52,984 nucleotides of DNA from an uncultured Nitrospira sp. (GCA_902500805.1 CABVSA010000017.1:1-52984); one strand, 5' to 3'; shown: positions 9,764 through 18,743, counted from the first letter of the stretch. A program made the numbers and translations. The notes: generated by a model from the sequence alone, not told the origin.

Positions 9764-10384
9764 ATGGTTACTGCTACACGCGCGTCGATGTCGACGGGCG
9801 ATCCTCGATCAAGCTTTTTCGTGCATCGAATCCAAAAGGGATACGCCGCGTGGATCGGACTGTTGCTGTTTTTGTATTCGGCACTGTTTTTCACGATGGC
9901 CTTCTATGGGGCTCACCTGAAGCCCGTCGTTGCGCTCTACACGAGTGATTCATTGGAGGAGCGACAGGCTGCAGCCGAGGAGATGTTGGCCCTGAGTCAG
10001 ACGGTATGGGTTGCGGTTCCGGTACTCTTTTTCGGTTCTGTGATTTTCAGTCTTGTCGTGACCAGGCGTGTGGCAGGGCCGCTCTCTCGCCTGGACGAAA
10101 GCCTTCAGCAGTGGGCAAAGGGAAACCTTCGTTGGCGTATGCGCTTTCGTCCCAGCGACCGGCTGGATGAGTTGGCGGATCATGCGAACTGCGCCGTGGA
10201 GAATATCGCGCGGTCGTTCGACCAGATTCAGCACCAGACACGAGCCCTGCAGGCCGCACTGCAGAAGATTGAGAAGGTCGAGCCTGTGGGCGTGAAAGAA
10301 GCCCGAGAAGCGCTGGATGAGATTTCCGGGACGTTACAGCAATTTGATTTTCGAACAGCGGTCAATAAGTTGGGAAGAATCTAA
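9764..10384 (+). CDS. HAMP-domain inner-membrane protein
   Basis: About 206 aa. It has two transmembrane helices (WIGLLLFLYSALFFTMAFYG and VWVAVPVLFFGSVIFSLVV) with a short periplasmic loop between them. A HAMP linker follows (VTRRVAGPLSRLDESLQQWAKGNL...DELADHANCAVENIARSFDQI), then a C-terminal coiled coil. There is no kinase, cyclase or methyl-accepting domain after the HAMP, so it looks like a stripped signal-transducing module. The start is chosen at ATG 9764, eight bases after GGAGG; in-frame ATGs at 9665, 9749 and 9758 are alternatives. Its TAA overlaps the ATG of the prepilin-like gene, so the two are translationally coupled. Confidence 0.75.
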   Translation: MVTATRASMSTGDPRSSFFVHRIQKGYAAWIGLLLFLYSALFFTMAFYGAHLKPVVALYTSDSLEERQAAAEEMLALSQTVWVAVPVLFFGSVIFSLVVTRRVAGPLSRLDESLQQWAKGNLRWRMRFRPSDRLDELADHANCAVENIARSFDQIQHQTRALQAALQKIEKVEPVGVKEAREALDEISGTLQQFDFRTAVNKLGRI

Positions 10385-10956
10385 TGGTGGGCGGAGGAAG
10401 GGAAAACGGTGGATTCACCTTACTCGAAGTGCTGGTGGTTCTGGCTATGCTGAGTATCTTGGCCGCAGCGGCGATGGTCTCACACAGTCATTTTGTCAAC
10501 CACGCCAAAGCGGTGGAGGCCGAGGTGGTCCTCGCGGAGATTAATCGGTTGGAAATGCTCTATCATGCCAATCATGGGACCTATTCCGGTGATGTTGCCG
10601 CCATTGGTCTGACTCTTGCGCCCACGCTCAAGTTTTACAAGGTTGAGGTGTGGCTGGATGACGGCGGCACATCATTTCAAGCGGCTGCCATACCTCTCTT
10701 TGGACAGCGGACACAGCCGGCTCTCGTCTTGACGCATACCAGGGATGGGATAACGCTCCAGAAAAAAGAGGTAGGAACACTGGCTCGACAAAGCGGCGGG
10801 AGCTCTCTGCCGGTGGGGATGTCCTCGAGGGCTGAGGGACCAATGGAGATAGGCACGGGAACACAGAGGAAAGCTCAACAGGAGGACTGTCGGAAAGGTG
10901 GTGAAGCAACAGTAGCTGCGGATGGATTGCTCGATATGAATTTCTGCCTGAAATGA
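10384..10956 (+). CDS. Type IV prepilin-like / pseudopilin protein
   Basis: A 190-aa protein with a class III signal peptide. A short basic leader ends in Gly-Gly, followed by FTLLEVLVVLAMLSILAAAA, in which Phe is the predicted N-methylated first residue and Glu the conserved +5 residue. A prepilin peptidase elsewhere would be needed to cleave it. After the N-terminal helix comes a globular region with a YHANHGTYSGDVAAIGL stretch, as in GspG/PilA-like minor pilins. A Gly/Ser-rich tail ends in a Cys pair region. No other pilus or secretion genes are in the window. Its ATG overlaps the stop of the HAMP gene (TAATG). Confidence 0.85.
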   Translation: MVGGGRENGGFTLLEVLVVLAMLSILAAAAMVSHSHFVNHAKAVEAEVVLAEINRLEMLYHANHGTYSGDVAAIGLTLAPTLKFYKVEVWLDDGGTSFQAAAIPLFGQRTQPALVLTHTRDGITLQKKEVGTLARQSGGSSLPVGMSSRAEGPMEIGTGTQRKAQQEDCRKGGEATVAADGLLDMNFCLK

Positions 10957-11161
10957 TTCTGTTAGGATACTGCCGCTGGGTACTTCTGGTTTGCCTTTGT
11001 AGACTGAGTTCGCGGTAGATTGTTCTGGGATTTCCTGCCAATCTTGAAGAGAGATGGGGTAGCGCTGTGAGCGCAAATCCGGACAGTGCCGGCCTGTGGC
11101 TCATCAACCGCTAGAAGGACGTAGAGCCGTTCAGCCATCTTGACAGAGCAGACCAGTTTGT

Positions 11162-11189
11162 TTGACAACCCTGACCGTACGCATATCAC
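11162..11189 (+). promoter_or_regulatory. Candidate promoter for ydbH operon
   Basis: TTGACA at 11162-11167 and TATCAC at 11184-11189 are separated by 16 bp and placed 19 bp before the ydbH-like start. This is a plausible sigma-70 promoter in the 251-bp gap after the prepilin gene. The leader would be very short and carries no evident ribosome site. Confidence 0.4.
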
Positions 11190-11207
11190 GCGGATCACTC
11201 GCTATTC

Positions 11208-14003
11208 ATGTTGACGCAACGCTATCAAGTGGCCGTGCTATTAGTTGTTGTTGTGCTGTGCGGATGCTATCTCTTGTTGCCCTTGGGGGCTTCATATGTC
11301 CTGGCCAATCAACTCCGGACGTATGGGTATAGTCAGGTCATCCTTCAGCTCGGGTATCCCGGCTGGACGCAGCTGACCATACCCGTTGTTTCATTCCAGC
11401 AAGATTTGGGAGAAGAACGACTCATGATCTCCCTGACCGATGCGGAGATTGAGTATGACGTGGGGTTGCTGTTTCAAGGTCGTGCGAATCGTATTCTGCT
11501 CAGAGATGTGGCCATCCATGTGCTGACCGTGCACTCGACCGAAGCCACGACCGGAGAGAAACAGGAAGAAGAGACCAACGATGAAGAATCGTCACCGTGG
11601 AGGTTGCTGACGGCCGGTGATCTTCTGCGGACGCTTCCCATTCTTCCCTTTGGCGAGTTGCAGCTTGAGCATCTGACCGTGTCCCGCGAGCAAGCCACGG
11701 GGCCGCTCCGTAAAGTTACGATTGATGGGGAGCTGACTGCTACCGGCAATGAGGTCGGAGGGCATTTCTCATTTCGAGGGCAAGATACAGGCTCCTATCG
11801 CCTCGTGGTGGTTGGGAAGTCGGCCAGTACGTGGTCGGCCACGCTGTCTTCAAATCGACCACATGCGGCACCGATTGTCTCCTGGCAGTCCCGATCGCGT
11901 CCGACCGATCGTTCAGACATTCAAGTCGATGGGCAACTTCGAATTGATGTCCAGGAGCTGGCTCCGTTCATTGCTCTTCTTGTGCCGATCGGACCGGAAC
12001 TGGGGAAGGTGACGGGACAGGTTGCACTTGACTGGGCGGGGGTTGCTGCGACAGAGGCTGCGCTCGGTTCTCTCTGGGAGGATGAGCATACCCGTCTAGA
12101 CGGGCAAGTACGCATCAATGTCACCCTCCCTGCATTGAAAGGGGTGGCGAAGGATATTGCGCTGGCCTATGTGGGAAAGTTTGCAGGCAATGCCACTCAG
12201 GCGGAGTGGGCAATGAGCCCTGGAGTTCTCCTTACGGCTACGGTGAATGCCCAACCTCGTCTTATTCCGGACGTTGTTCGGGTGATACTCCCTCATGGGG
12301 ATCAGCTGGTACGGATCGAGAACAAGAGCGTCGTACAGGGGACGCTCTATTGGAAAGATTCTCCCATCCGCACCGTGGCTCAAGGTCCGCTGCAGGTGAC
12401 CTACGGCAGGTCTTCAGGACCAGTGGTTGCCACATTTGAAACTACCAAGGCTGAAGGACGTGGGAATGAATTAGTCTTGCTTGAAGGGGGGTATCAATTG
12501 GAGGGAGTGCTTCCCAGAATGTTGACCGAACGGCTTGCTGCAAAAGAGGCGGCTGGAAAAGTTCGAGGGACCGTACGGCTAGAACAAACACATATCGAAG
12601 GGATGTTATTGCCGCCGTCCTCGGTCACGATAAAACAGATCGGACAAGGTGCGGTCTTCGTCCCGGGAGTTACGCTGAATCTCTCCGAACCCTTGACGGT
12701 GGAATGTGATCTGATTTCGAGGCACTGCTCCACGGGACCGCTGGCCGCCACGATTCGGGCTCCGACCGTCAAAATCGGTGATCAAACTGTTACCAGTACC
12801 CAGGGGCTGCTCAGCGTCCAGGAGCTGGACACGAAAGGGATGAATTGGACAGCCAGTGGGATGTTGGTATTTGATGGAGTCACGGTGGGCGTTGGAGGGA
12901 TGATTCCTGCACCAAGCCATTGGGTGTCAAAATTCTCGGCTGATCACACGCGCATTGGGGCGGATCTACAGATCGATCTTCCGGGTTATGAAGGAGTGGT
13001 GACCGCCAGGGTTGAGCAATCACTCAAGACACCCTACGGTATGTTGCATGGCACGATCGGTCCAGTGAGGTTTGATGGGGCCGAGCGGCGACTCAGCAGA
13101 TTCACAAAGGCTGTCGGTCCATCAAGCGATCTTCTTGATGGGACCATCAGCGCCACAGTTGATGTCACCTGGGATGAGACGGTTGGGAGGCCATCGAGCG
13201 GCGGAACAAGGGTGACCGCAGCGGCGGCGCGACTGGTGGCCGAGAACGTTTCTGGGTACTATCATGACTACGGGCTGAGGGGGGTGAGTACGTCGATGGT
13301 CCTTCGTGCAGAGGGAACGGATTCCATCATGATGGTTCAGCCGGCCTCTCTTTTTGTGGCGGCGATCCAGAGTGGTGTGGATGTGAACAACATCAGGACT
13401 TCCTATCAGGCACGGTGGAAATTGGCGGATCCATTTCCGGTCGTTGAGGTGAAAGACTTTCAGTGTGAAATGTTTGGAGGGACGATTACCAGTCCTGGCC
13501 TTGTGGTAGACTTGGCATCGCCCTCATCCGCAACAACCTTTTCTTTGCGGGGTCTTGATCTCGCAAAGATTCTTAGCGTGGAACAACAACGGGGATTGCA
13601 GGGAATTGGTACGCTCAATGGAACCCTCCCGGTCACGATTGCCTCCAGGGGCATCATGGTGGATGGGGGAGTCGTTGAAGCGCAGCCTCCAGGAGGGGTC
13701 ATACGACACCTCTCAGGCGTGGAGTCGTCAAACACGCTTTCAGACTCCGATCAACATCTCCAGCTTGTTGCGCAGGCACTGAATAACTTTCACTACAAGA
13801 TTTTGCGCGTGGGGGTCAAGTATGGAGAAACTGGCATGTTGGATTTAAGTGCCAGATTAGAGGGCCGGAATCCAGATCTCACCCAGACTCCGCCCATTCA
13901 CTTTAATCTCACGGTGCAGGAACACATTCCGACACTCCTCAAGAGTCTGCGGTTGATCGAAGATATTCATGGGATGATAGAACATAAATATAGACGCCCC
14001 TGA
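11208..14003 (+). CDS. ydbH: YdbH-family AsmA-like intermembrane lipid-transport protein
   Basis: A 931-aa protein with one N-terminal transmembrane anchor (VAVLLVVVVLCGCYLLLPLGA). A long run of beta-strand repeats follows, the beta-groove architecture of AsmA/YdbH/TamB-like proteins that span the periplasm and carry phospholipids. In Escherichia coli YdbH is one of three partially redundant transporters and works with the lipoprotein YnbE. The assignment rests on architecture, length (E. coli YdbH is about 880 aa) and the two genes immediately downstream, which match YnbE and YdbL. It ends five bases before the ynbE-like gene. Confidence 0.85.
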   Translation: MLTQRYQVAVLLVVVVLCGCYLLLPLGASYVLANQLRTYGYSQVILQLGYPGWTQLTIPVVSFQQDLGEERLMISLTDAEIEYDVGLLFQGRANRILLRDVAIHVLTVHSTEATTGEKQEEETNDEESSPWRLLTAGDLLRTLPILPFGELQLEHLTVSREQATGPLRKVTIDGELTATGNEVGGHFSFRGQDTGSYRLVVVGKSASTWSATLSSNRPHAAPIVSWQSRSRPTDRSDIQVDGQLRIDVQELAPFIALLVPIGPELGKVTGQVALDWAGVAATEAALGSLWEDEHTRLDGQVRINVTLPALKGVAKDIALAYVGKFAGNATQAEWAMSPGVLLTATVNAQPRLIPDVVRVILPHGDQLVRIENKSVVQGTLYWKDSPIRTVAQGPLQVTYGRSSGPVVATFETTKAEGRGNELVLLEGGYQLEGVLPRMLTERLAAKEAAGKVRGTVRLEQTHIEGMLLPPSSVTIKQIGQGAVFVPGVTLNLSEPLTVECDLISRHCSTGPLAATIRAPTVKIGDQTVTSTQGLLSVQELDTKGMNWTASGMLVFDGVTVGVGGMIPAPSHWVSKFSADHTRIGADLQIDLPGYEGVVTARVEQSLKTPYGMLHGTIGPVRFDGAERRLSRFTKAVGPSSDLLDGTISATVDVTWDETVGRPSSGGTRVTAAAARLVAENVSGYYHDYGLRGVSTSMVLRAEGTDSIMMVQPASLFVAAIQSGVDVNNIRTSYQARWKLADPFPVVEVKDFQCEMFGGTITSPGLVVDLASPSSATTFSLRGLDLAKILSVEQQRGLQGIGTLNGTLPVTIASRGIMVDGGVVEAQPPGGVIRHLSGVESSNTLSDSDQHLQLVAQALNNFHYKILRVGVKYGETGMLDLSARLEGRNPDLTQTPPIHFNLTVQEHIPTLLKSLRLIEDIHGMIEHKYRRP

Positions 14004-14008
14004 CCGGT

Positions 14009-14230
14009 ATGAGGCTGATCATGTTAATGAGACCGATGCTGAAATGTGCGGAGATACTCTTGTTGGGATCTGTGGCGCTCACGATGATCGCGTGCACCCC
14101 GCGGGTAGAGGTTGCGGCGCCGGAGAAACCGATTACGATCAATCTCAATGTGAAGATCGATCACGAGATACGACTGAAAGTCGACAAGGACCTGGATCAG
14201 GTGTTGTCGAAGGACAGCGGACTGTTCTAG
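14009..14230 (+). CDS. ynbE: YnbE-like lipoprotein
   Basis: A 73-aa protein with a lipoprotein signal (EILLLGSVALTMIAC), with Cys29 as the predicted lipidation site. It is followed by the YnbE-type core KPITINLNVKIDHEIRLKVDKDLD. In E. coli YnbE sits in the outer membrane and multimerises by beta-strand stacking to join YdbH into a bridge. Here the gene is immediately downstream of ydbH and followed by ydbL, the same order as in enterobacteria. Several ATGs near the start (14009, 14021, 14027) leave the exact N-terminus open. Confidence 0.87.
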   Translation: MRLIMLMRPMLKCAEILLLGSVALTMIACTPRVEVAAPEKPITINLNVKIDHEIRLKVDKDLDQVLSKDSGLF

Positions 14231-14245
14231 ATATCGGAGGGGATA

Positions 14246-14584
14246 ATGACTATGGTACTACGGCTCACAATTGCAGTGTGCACGACGGTCCTAGGAACTG
14301 CGGTCGCTTTTTCAGCGTTTGCCCTGTCGTTGGATGAGGCGAAGGCAAAAGGGCTGGTTGGTGAAAGGCCTAACGGCTATCTAGGGGCCGTGAATCCTTC
14401 CAATACTGAAGCCCAAGCCGTCATAGCGGACGTGAATCAGAAGCGGCGACAGGCGTATGAGGATATCGCCAAACGGAACCGCACGGATCTTCGTTCAGTT
14501 GAGACCCTGGCAGGAGAAAAAGCGATTCAGAACACCACACCTGGAAACTTTGTTGAGGGTCCAGGCGGATGGGTCAAGAAATAA
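14246..14584 (+). CDS. ydbL: YdbL-family periplasmic protein (DUF1318)
   Basis: A 112-aa protein with a cleavable signal peptide (TIAVCTTVLGTAVAFSAFALS). The mature domain is the DUF1318/YdbL type: LDEAKAKGLVGERPNGYLGAV, then NQKRRQAYEDIAKRN and the C-terminal NTTPGNFVEGPGGWVKK. In E. coli YdbL is a periplasmic partner that modulates the YdbH-YnbE bridge. Ribosome site GGAGGGG precedes the ATG. Its stop is only three bases from the stop of the convergent sulfite-oxidase-like gene. Confidence 0.9.
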   Translation: MTMVLRLTIAVCTTVLGTAVAFSAFALSLDEAKAKGLVGERPNGYLGAVNPSNTEAQAVIADVNQKRRQAYEDIAKRNRTDLRSVETLAGEKAIQNTTPGNFVEGPGGWVKK

Positions 14585-14587
14585 CGA

Positions 14588-15232
14588 TCAGGCATACCGA
14601 TCATTATTCCATGGGAGTGCGGTGTTCGAATAGCCACGAACCTCCCAGAACCCCTTCTCGTCTTTATCGGAAAACGTAATCTCTTTCACCCACTTCGCTC
14701 CCTTCCAGGCATACCGTTTCGGGACGATGACCCGCACCGGCCCACCGTGGTCCCGGGAAAGAGGGTTGCCGTTCCAATGACGGGCGAGGAGGACATCATC
14801 ATCGTCACAGGCTTCGAGCGGGAGATTGGTTGTGTAATCATCGTAGGATTTGAAAAGAACGAATCGAGCCAGCGACAGAGGTTTCACGACGGCCATGATG
14901 TGTTGAAACGTCACGCCTTCCCAGTCATTGTCATATCGGCTCCATGACGTGACACAGTGGAAGTCCGACCGATGTGTGAGTTGGGGTTGAGCCGTGAATT
15001 GCTCCCATGTCCACGTGACGGGGGTTGTGACAAATCCTCCGATGCTGAGACGCCATTCACTCAAAGGAATTTCTGGTTTAACGCCGAGGTCCAGAACAGG
15101 GAAGTTCTCGACGAGGCGCTGGCCTGGTGGCAAGCGCTCATCTCCCTCATAAAACACTTCACGTTCTTCTCCGCCTCGCCTCGCTCGAGCCCATTGTTCT
15201 TTGGTTTTTGTCAGACGGTGTGATTCATCCAT
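14588..15232 (-). CDS. Sulfite-oxidase-fold molybdopterin oxidoreductase (cytosolic type)
   Basis: A 214-aa protein matching the molybdopterin-binding domain of the sulfite oxidase/MsrP superfamily: LSIGGFVTTPVTWTWEQF, HRSDFHCVTSWSRYDNDWEG (Cys is the expected molybdenum ligand), ARHWNGNPLSRDHGGPVR and KRYAWKGAKWVKEI. The N-terminus has no Tat or Sec signal, unlike MsrP (YedY), and the dimerisation domain of true sulfite oxidases is absent. Substrate is unknown. Start ATG 15232 is preceded by a strong GGAGGAGG. It converges on ydbL with a three-base gap. Confidence 0.88.
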   Translation of the reverse strand: MDESHRLTKTKEQWARARRGGEEREVFYEGDERLPPGQRLVENFPVLDLGVKPEIPLSEWRLSIGGFVTTPVTWTWEQFTAQPQLTHRSDFHCVTSWSRYDNDWEGVTFQHIMAVVKPLSLARFVLFKSYDDYTTNLPLEACDDDDVLLARHWNGNPLSRDHGGPVRVIVPKRYAWKGAKWVKEITFSDKDEKGFWEVRGYSNTALPWNNDRYA

Positions 15233-15610
15233 GCTGGCCTCCTCCTACTAGACTACGGGAATTCTATCTGGCCTGGCAACTGACTTCTGGCAGGATACGG
15301 ATAATAGCCGCTAGCAGTGTTCTCTCATGGCGTGCCGCCCAACGGACGGCCAGGATAATAGATATCTCTTCATGCAGGGGTGGGTGGGGCCAAAACCACT
15401 TCTGTGCTCGTTGCGAAGTTGTTGAAGGGGCTCCTTGCCCATTTTGCATGGCTGGTCAATGTCGTCTTATGCGTCAACACCAGTCCCGCGACAGAAGTCA
15501 CAATGAGCTGTCCCGTAACGTGCGAGAAGTTGAGTCTGTAAGATTTCTCAGCGTGGTGAGACAAACACCCCATGCCGCCTATTTCATTGACAGTCAGCGG
15601 AGGAGGTCCC
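15233..15610. other. Intergenic region, divergent promoters expected
   Basis: This 378-bp stretch lies between the divergent sulfite-oxidase-like and TVP38 genes and must hold both promoters. I could not assign -35/-10 pairs with confidence; a TTGACA at 15590-15595 lies too close to the TVP38 start to drive it. A frame open across it (15127-15660) has no coding character and is rejected. Confidence 0.4.
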
Positions 15611-16348
15611 ATGATACGCCACGAGGCCGCGATGACAACCCCAGTCTTGAATCAGCGTAAGTCTGGCAATCCCAATCTAGGAAAGATCTCTATCGCAATC
15701 GTTGTTGCTCTCGCCGTCGGGGCATTTTTCTATTTTGATCTGGGGAGATTCCTATCGCTGACGGCATTGAAAGAAAATCGGGATAGCTTGCTGGCATTCA
15801 CGGATGCCAACTTTATTGCAGCCGTGGCGATCTTTATCGGAACCTATATCCTGGTGGCAGGCTTGTCACTTCCGGGTGCGGTCATTCTTACCTTAGCCGG
15901 TGGGTTTGTGTTTGGTGCTGGGTTGGCGACCCTGTTTATCAATATAGGGGCAACAACCGGGGCAACCCTGGCGTTTCTCACCGCACGATATGTATTGCGT
16001 GATGCGGTCGAACAGAGGTTTGGAGCTCGACTCGGCCCGTTCCAGGAAGGGTTTGCGAAGAACGCATTTAACTACCTACTGACGCTGCGCCTGATTCCGC
16101 TCTTCCCGTTCTTCATGGTAAATCTGGTATCGGGTCTCACACGTGTCAATGTCGGAACGTACATGCTTGCAACAACGATCGGCATCATTCCTGGGTCGTT
16201 CGTCTACGCGTACGCGGGTCGTCAACTTGGGACGATCAATTCATTGAAGGAAATCGCATCTCCTAATGTCATCGGCGCCTTTGTGCTGTTAGGGCTGCTG
16301 GCACTGGTCCCGGTTGTGTATAAACGGTTTTACCAAAAGTCGGTGTGA
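15611..16348 (+). CDS. TVP38/TMEM64 (VTT/DedA-like) membrane protein
   Basis: A 245-aa polytopic inner-membrane protein with about six hydrophobic segments. It has the SNARE-associated (VTT) core: LPGAVILTLAGGFVFGAG, LTARYVLRDAVEQRFG, then FNYLLTLRLIPLFPFFMVNL and TTIGIIPGSFVYAYAG. Family members are lipid scramblase- or transporter-like. The start at ATG 15611 is fixed by AGGAGG at 15601-15606; an upstream in-frame frame from 15572 lacks a ribosome site. It is followed 45 bp later by a flavin disulfide reductase, a pairing I know from other bacteria. Confidence 0.92.
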   Translation: MIRHEAAMTTPVLNQRKSGNPNLGKISIAIVVALAVGAFFYFDLGRFLSLTALKENRDSLLAFTDANFIAAVAIFIGTYILVAGLSLPGAVILTLAGGFVFGAGLATLFINIGATTGATLAFLTARYVLRDAVEQRFGARLGPFQEGFAKNAFNYLLTLRLIPLFPFFMVNLVSGLTRVNVGTYMLATTIGIIPGSFVYAYAGRQLGTINSLKEIASPNVIGAFVLLGLLALVPVVYKRFYQKSV

Positions 16349-16393
16349 TGACTACCTTCTTGATGAATCTTACGTTACCAAGGATACCACGCT

Positions 16394-17980
16394 ATGATGT
16401 CATCCCCTCTATCAGGAATCATGGATATGAATGAGCACAGCCAGCCGTTGATTCTTCCAGACGACGAGTCCAATCGACAGCTCGTCAGCAATGTGCATCC
16501 GGCTGATTGGGTCAACCCCGAACCGACGGGACGGTACAACATTGTGGTGGTTGGGGCAGGAACTGCTGGGCTGATCACCGCCGTTGTGGCGGCAAGTCTT
16601 GGCGCCAAAGTGGCGTTGATCGAAAAACATCTGATGGGTGGCGATTGTCTCAATGTTGGGTGTGTGCCATCAAAAGCCATCATTCGCGCTGCCAGGGTTT
16701 GGGCGGATCTGAAAAATTCGACGGAGTTCGGCCTCCATATTCCCACGGGAGTGACGTACGACTTCGGGACCGTCATGGCGCGCATGCGGAAACTGCGGGC
16801 TCGCATCAGTCAGAACGATTCTGCTCGCCGCTACACAAACCTTGGGGTCGATGTGTACATCGGGAACGGACGTTTCCTCGGTTTTGATACGATCCAAGTG
16901 GAGGGTTCAGCCGGTGACCGGGTGCTCACTTTTGCAAGAGCTGCGGTCTGTACGGGGGCCAGGGCGGCGATTCCGGCCACGCCAGGCTTGCAAGGAGTCG
17001 ACTATCTGACGAATGAGAGTGTCTTTGCTCTCACGCAGCTCCCGCAGCGCCTGGGAGTCATTGGGGCAGGGCCGATCGGATGCGAGCTGGCGCAGGCCTT
17101 CGCGCGGTTTGGAAGCCAGGTCTATGTGATCGAAACGGCGCACGGTATCATGCCCAACGAGGACCGAGATGCCGCGGAGATTGTTGAACAACAGATGCGT
17201 CGCGATGGAGTCACGCTCCTCTGCTGTGGGAAAGATGTGCAAGTCGAGAAGGTGGAAGAGGGGAAGCGGCTGATCGTTGAGTCGCATGCTCAACAGCATG
17301 CGGTCATTGTCGACGAGATTCTGCTTGGCGTCGGGCGGACCCCGAATGTGGAGCGGATCGGCTTGGAGGCGGCTGGAGTCGAATATGATCGGAATGGAAT
17401 CGTGGTGAATCGTCGGTTGCAAACGACGAATCCCAAGATTTTTGCAGCGGGTGATGTGTGCTCGCGCTATAAGTTTACCCATGCGGCTGATGCCATGGCG
17501 CAGATCGTCATTCAGAATGCCTTGTTCCCACATCCTCTGGGTGTAGGCTATGCTGATGTGGAGTCATTGAACATGCCCTGGTGTACCTTCACTGAGCCGG
17601 AAATTGCCCATGTCGGGATGTATGAGCACGATGCTAAACAAAAGGGTATTGAGGTGGAAACCTATACGTACAAGTTGGATGAAGTGGATCGGGCAATCCT
17701 CGATGGAGAGGAAGACGGGTTTGCGCGCATACACATTCAAAAGGGAACGGACAAGATCGTTGGGGCAACGATCGTTGCGGCGCATGCCGGCGACTTGATC
17801 AATGAATTTGCCGTGGTGATGAAGGCGGGAGCCGGCGCCAAAACCATTGCCGGCACGATTCATCCGTACCCGACTCAGGCTGAGGTGAATAAAAAAGTGG
17901 TGAATCTCTGGCGGAAAGCACACTTCACGGAAGGGACAAGGAATCTGTTGACCAAGCTGTTTGTCTGGATGCGGCGCTAA
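16394..17980 (+). CDS. FAD-dependent pyridine nucleotide-disulfide oxidoreductase (mercuric-reductase-like)
   Basis: A 528-aa flavoenzyme. FAD-binding YNIVVVGAGTAGLIT lies at residues ~48-62, the redox-active GGDCLNVGCVPSK with Cys85 and Cys90, the NAD(P)H fold GVIGAGPIGCELAQAF mid-protein, the second FAD motif IFAAGDVCSRYKFTH, and a dimerisation domain ending in the HPYPTQAEV active-site His/Glu region. These are class I disulfide reductase features. Mercuric reductase's N-terminal metal-binding domain and C-terminal Cys pair are both missing (it ends KLFVWMRR), so a mercury function is not supported. It is likely co-transcribed with the TVP38 gene upstream and the DUF3047 gene 10 bases downstream. 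Confidence 0.9.
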   Translation: MMSSPLSGIMDMNEHSQPLILPDDESNRQLVSNVHPADWVNPEPTGRYNIVVVGAGTAGLITAVVAASLGAKVALIEKHLMGGDCLNVGCVPSKAIIRAARVWADLKNSTEFGLHIPTGVTYDFGTVMARMRKLRARISQNDSARRYTNLGVDVYIGNGRFLGFDTIQVEGSAGDRVLTFARAAVCTGARAAIPATPGLQGVDYLTNESVFALTQLPQRLGVIGAGPIGCELAQAFARFGSQVYVIETAHGIMPNEDRDAAEIVEQQMRRDGVTLLCCGKDVQVEKVEEGKRLIVESHAQQHAVIVDEILLGVGRTPNVERIGLEAAGVEYDRNGIVVNRRLQTTNPKIFAAGDVCSRYKFTHAADAMAQIVIQNALFPHPLGVGYADVESLNMPWCTFTEPEIAHVGMYEHDAKQKGIEVETYTYKLDEVDRAILDGEEDGFARIHIQKGTDKIVGATIVAAHAGDLINEFAVVMKAGAGAKTIAGTIHPYPTQAEVNKKVVNLWRKAHFTEGTRNLLTKLFVWMRR

Positions 17981-17990
17981 GGACGAATGG

Positions 17991-18743
17991 ATGAGAGTTA
18001 TGACGAGACGTGTCATGAGTTGCAGTGCCCTGATGCTGGCTGCGGCGTTGTCGACTGCATCAGTACAGGCGCAAGGTCCAACCACTGTGGAGGTCGCGCG
18101 CTTTTCGGCAAGTAAACCGGGGACGAGTCTGCCGGATGGTTGGAAGCCGCTCACATTTAGGAAGATTCTGAGACTGACGACGTACGAATTGGTGGAAGAG
18201 GGAGCCCAAGTCGTCGTTAAAGCTGTGAGTGATTCCTCGGCATCTGGATTGACCAAAGAGGTCAGGATCGATCCGAAGGAATTTCCCATCGTCCGATGGC
18301 GGTGGAAGGTCGACAATCTGGTCCAGAAAAGTGACGCGACACGCAAGGACGGCGACGACTACCCGGCCAGACTCTATATTACCTTTGAATACGACCCGGA
18401 CAAGGTGAGTTTTGGGAAGAAACTCAAGTACAAGGCTGGTCAGGCACTGTTTGGAGACATTCCGATTGGCGCCATCAATTATGTCTGGGAAACAAAGGCC
18501 CCAGTTGGTGTGATCCTTGATAATGCCTATACGGATTTTGTGAAAATGGTCGTAGTGGAAAGTGGTCCGAGTCAGATCGGGCTCTGGGTTGATGAATCAC
18601 GAAACATCTATGACGACTACAAAAGGGCCTTTGGAGAAGAGCCTCCGATGATCAATGGTATCGCCATCATGAGCGATACGGACAATACGAAGGAACGAGC
18701 CATCGCTTATTACGGTGATATTGTGTTCATGACATCGCGTTAA
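17991..18743 (+). CDS. Periplasmic DUF3047 protein
   Basis: A 250-aa exported protein with signal peptide SCSALMLAAALSTASVQAQ. The mature DUF3047 domain has the recognisable core FPIVRWRWKVDNLVQKSDAT followed by GDDYPARLYITFEYD and the terminal NTKERAIAYYGDIVF. The family's biochemical role is unknown. The start is placed at ATG 17991, seven bases after AAGGA; further in-frame ATGs follow at 18000 and 18015. It is the third gene of a TVP38-reductase-DUF3047 operon, suggesting an envelope or lipid-related redox role (inference). Confidence 0.85.
   Translation: MRVMTRRVMSCSALMLAAALSTASVQAQGPTTVEVARFSASKPGTSLPDGWKPLTFRKILRLTTYELVEEGAQVVVKAVSDSSASGLTKEVRIDPKEFPIVRWRWKVDNLVQKSDATRKDGDDYPARLYITFEYDPDKVSFGKKLKYKAGQALFGDIPIGAINYVWETKAPVGVILDNAYTDFVKMVVVESGPSQIGLWVDESRNIYDDYKRAFGEEPPMINGIAIMSDTDNTKERAIAYYGDIVFMTSR

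Noticed and set aside
15127..15660. 177-aa frame with several Cys (CARCEVVEGAPCPFC)
   Set aside because: Spans the divergent intergenic region and overlaps two real genes; Cys spacing looked zinc-finger-like but codon pattern and start support are absent.
16394..17980. Mercuric reductase (merA)
   Set aside because: The redox Cys pair is shared by the whole superfamily; the N-terminal metal-binding domain and C-terminal Cys pair of MerA are missing, and no mer genes are nearby.
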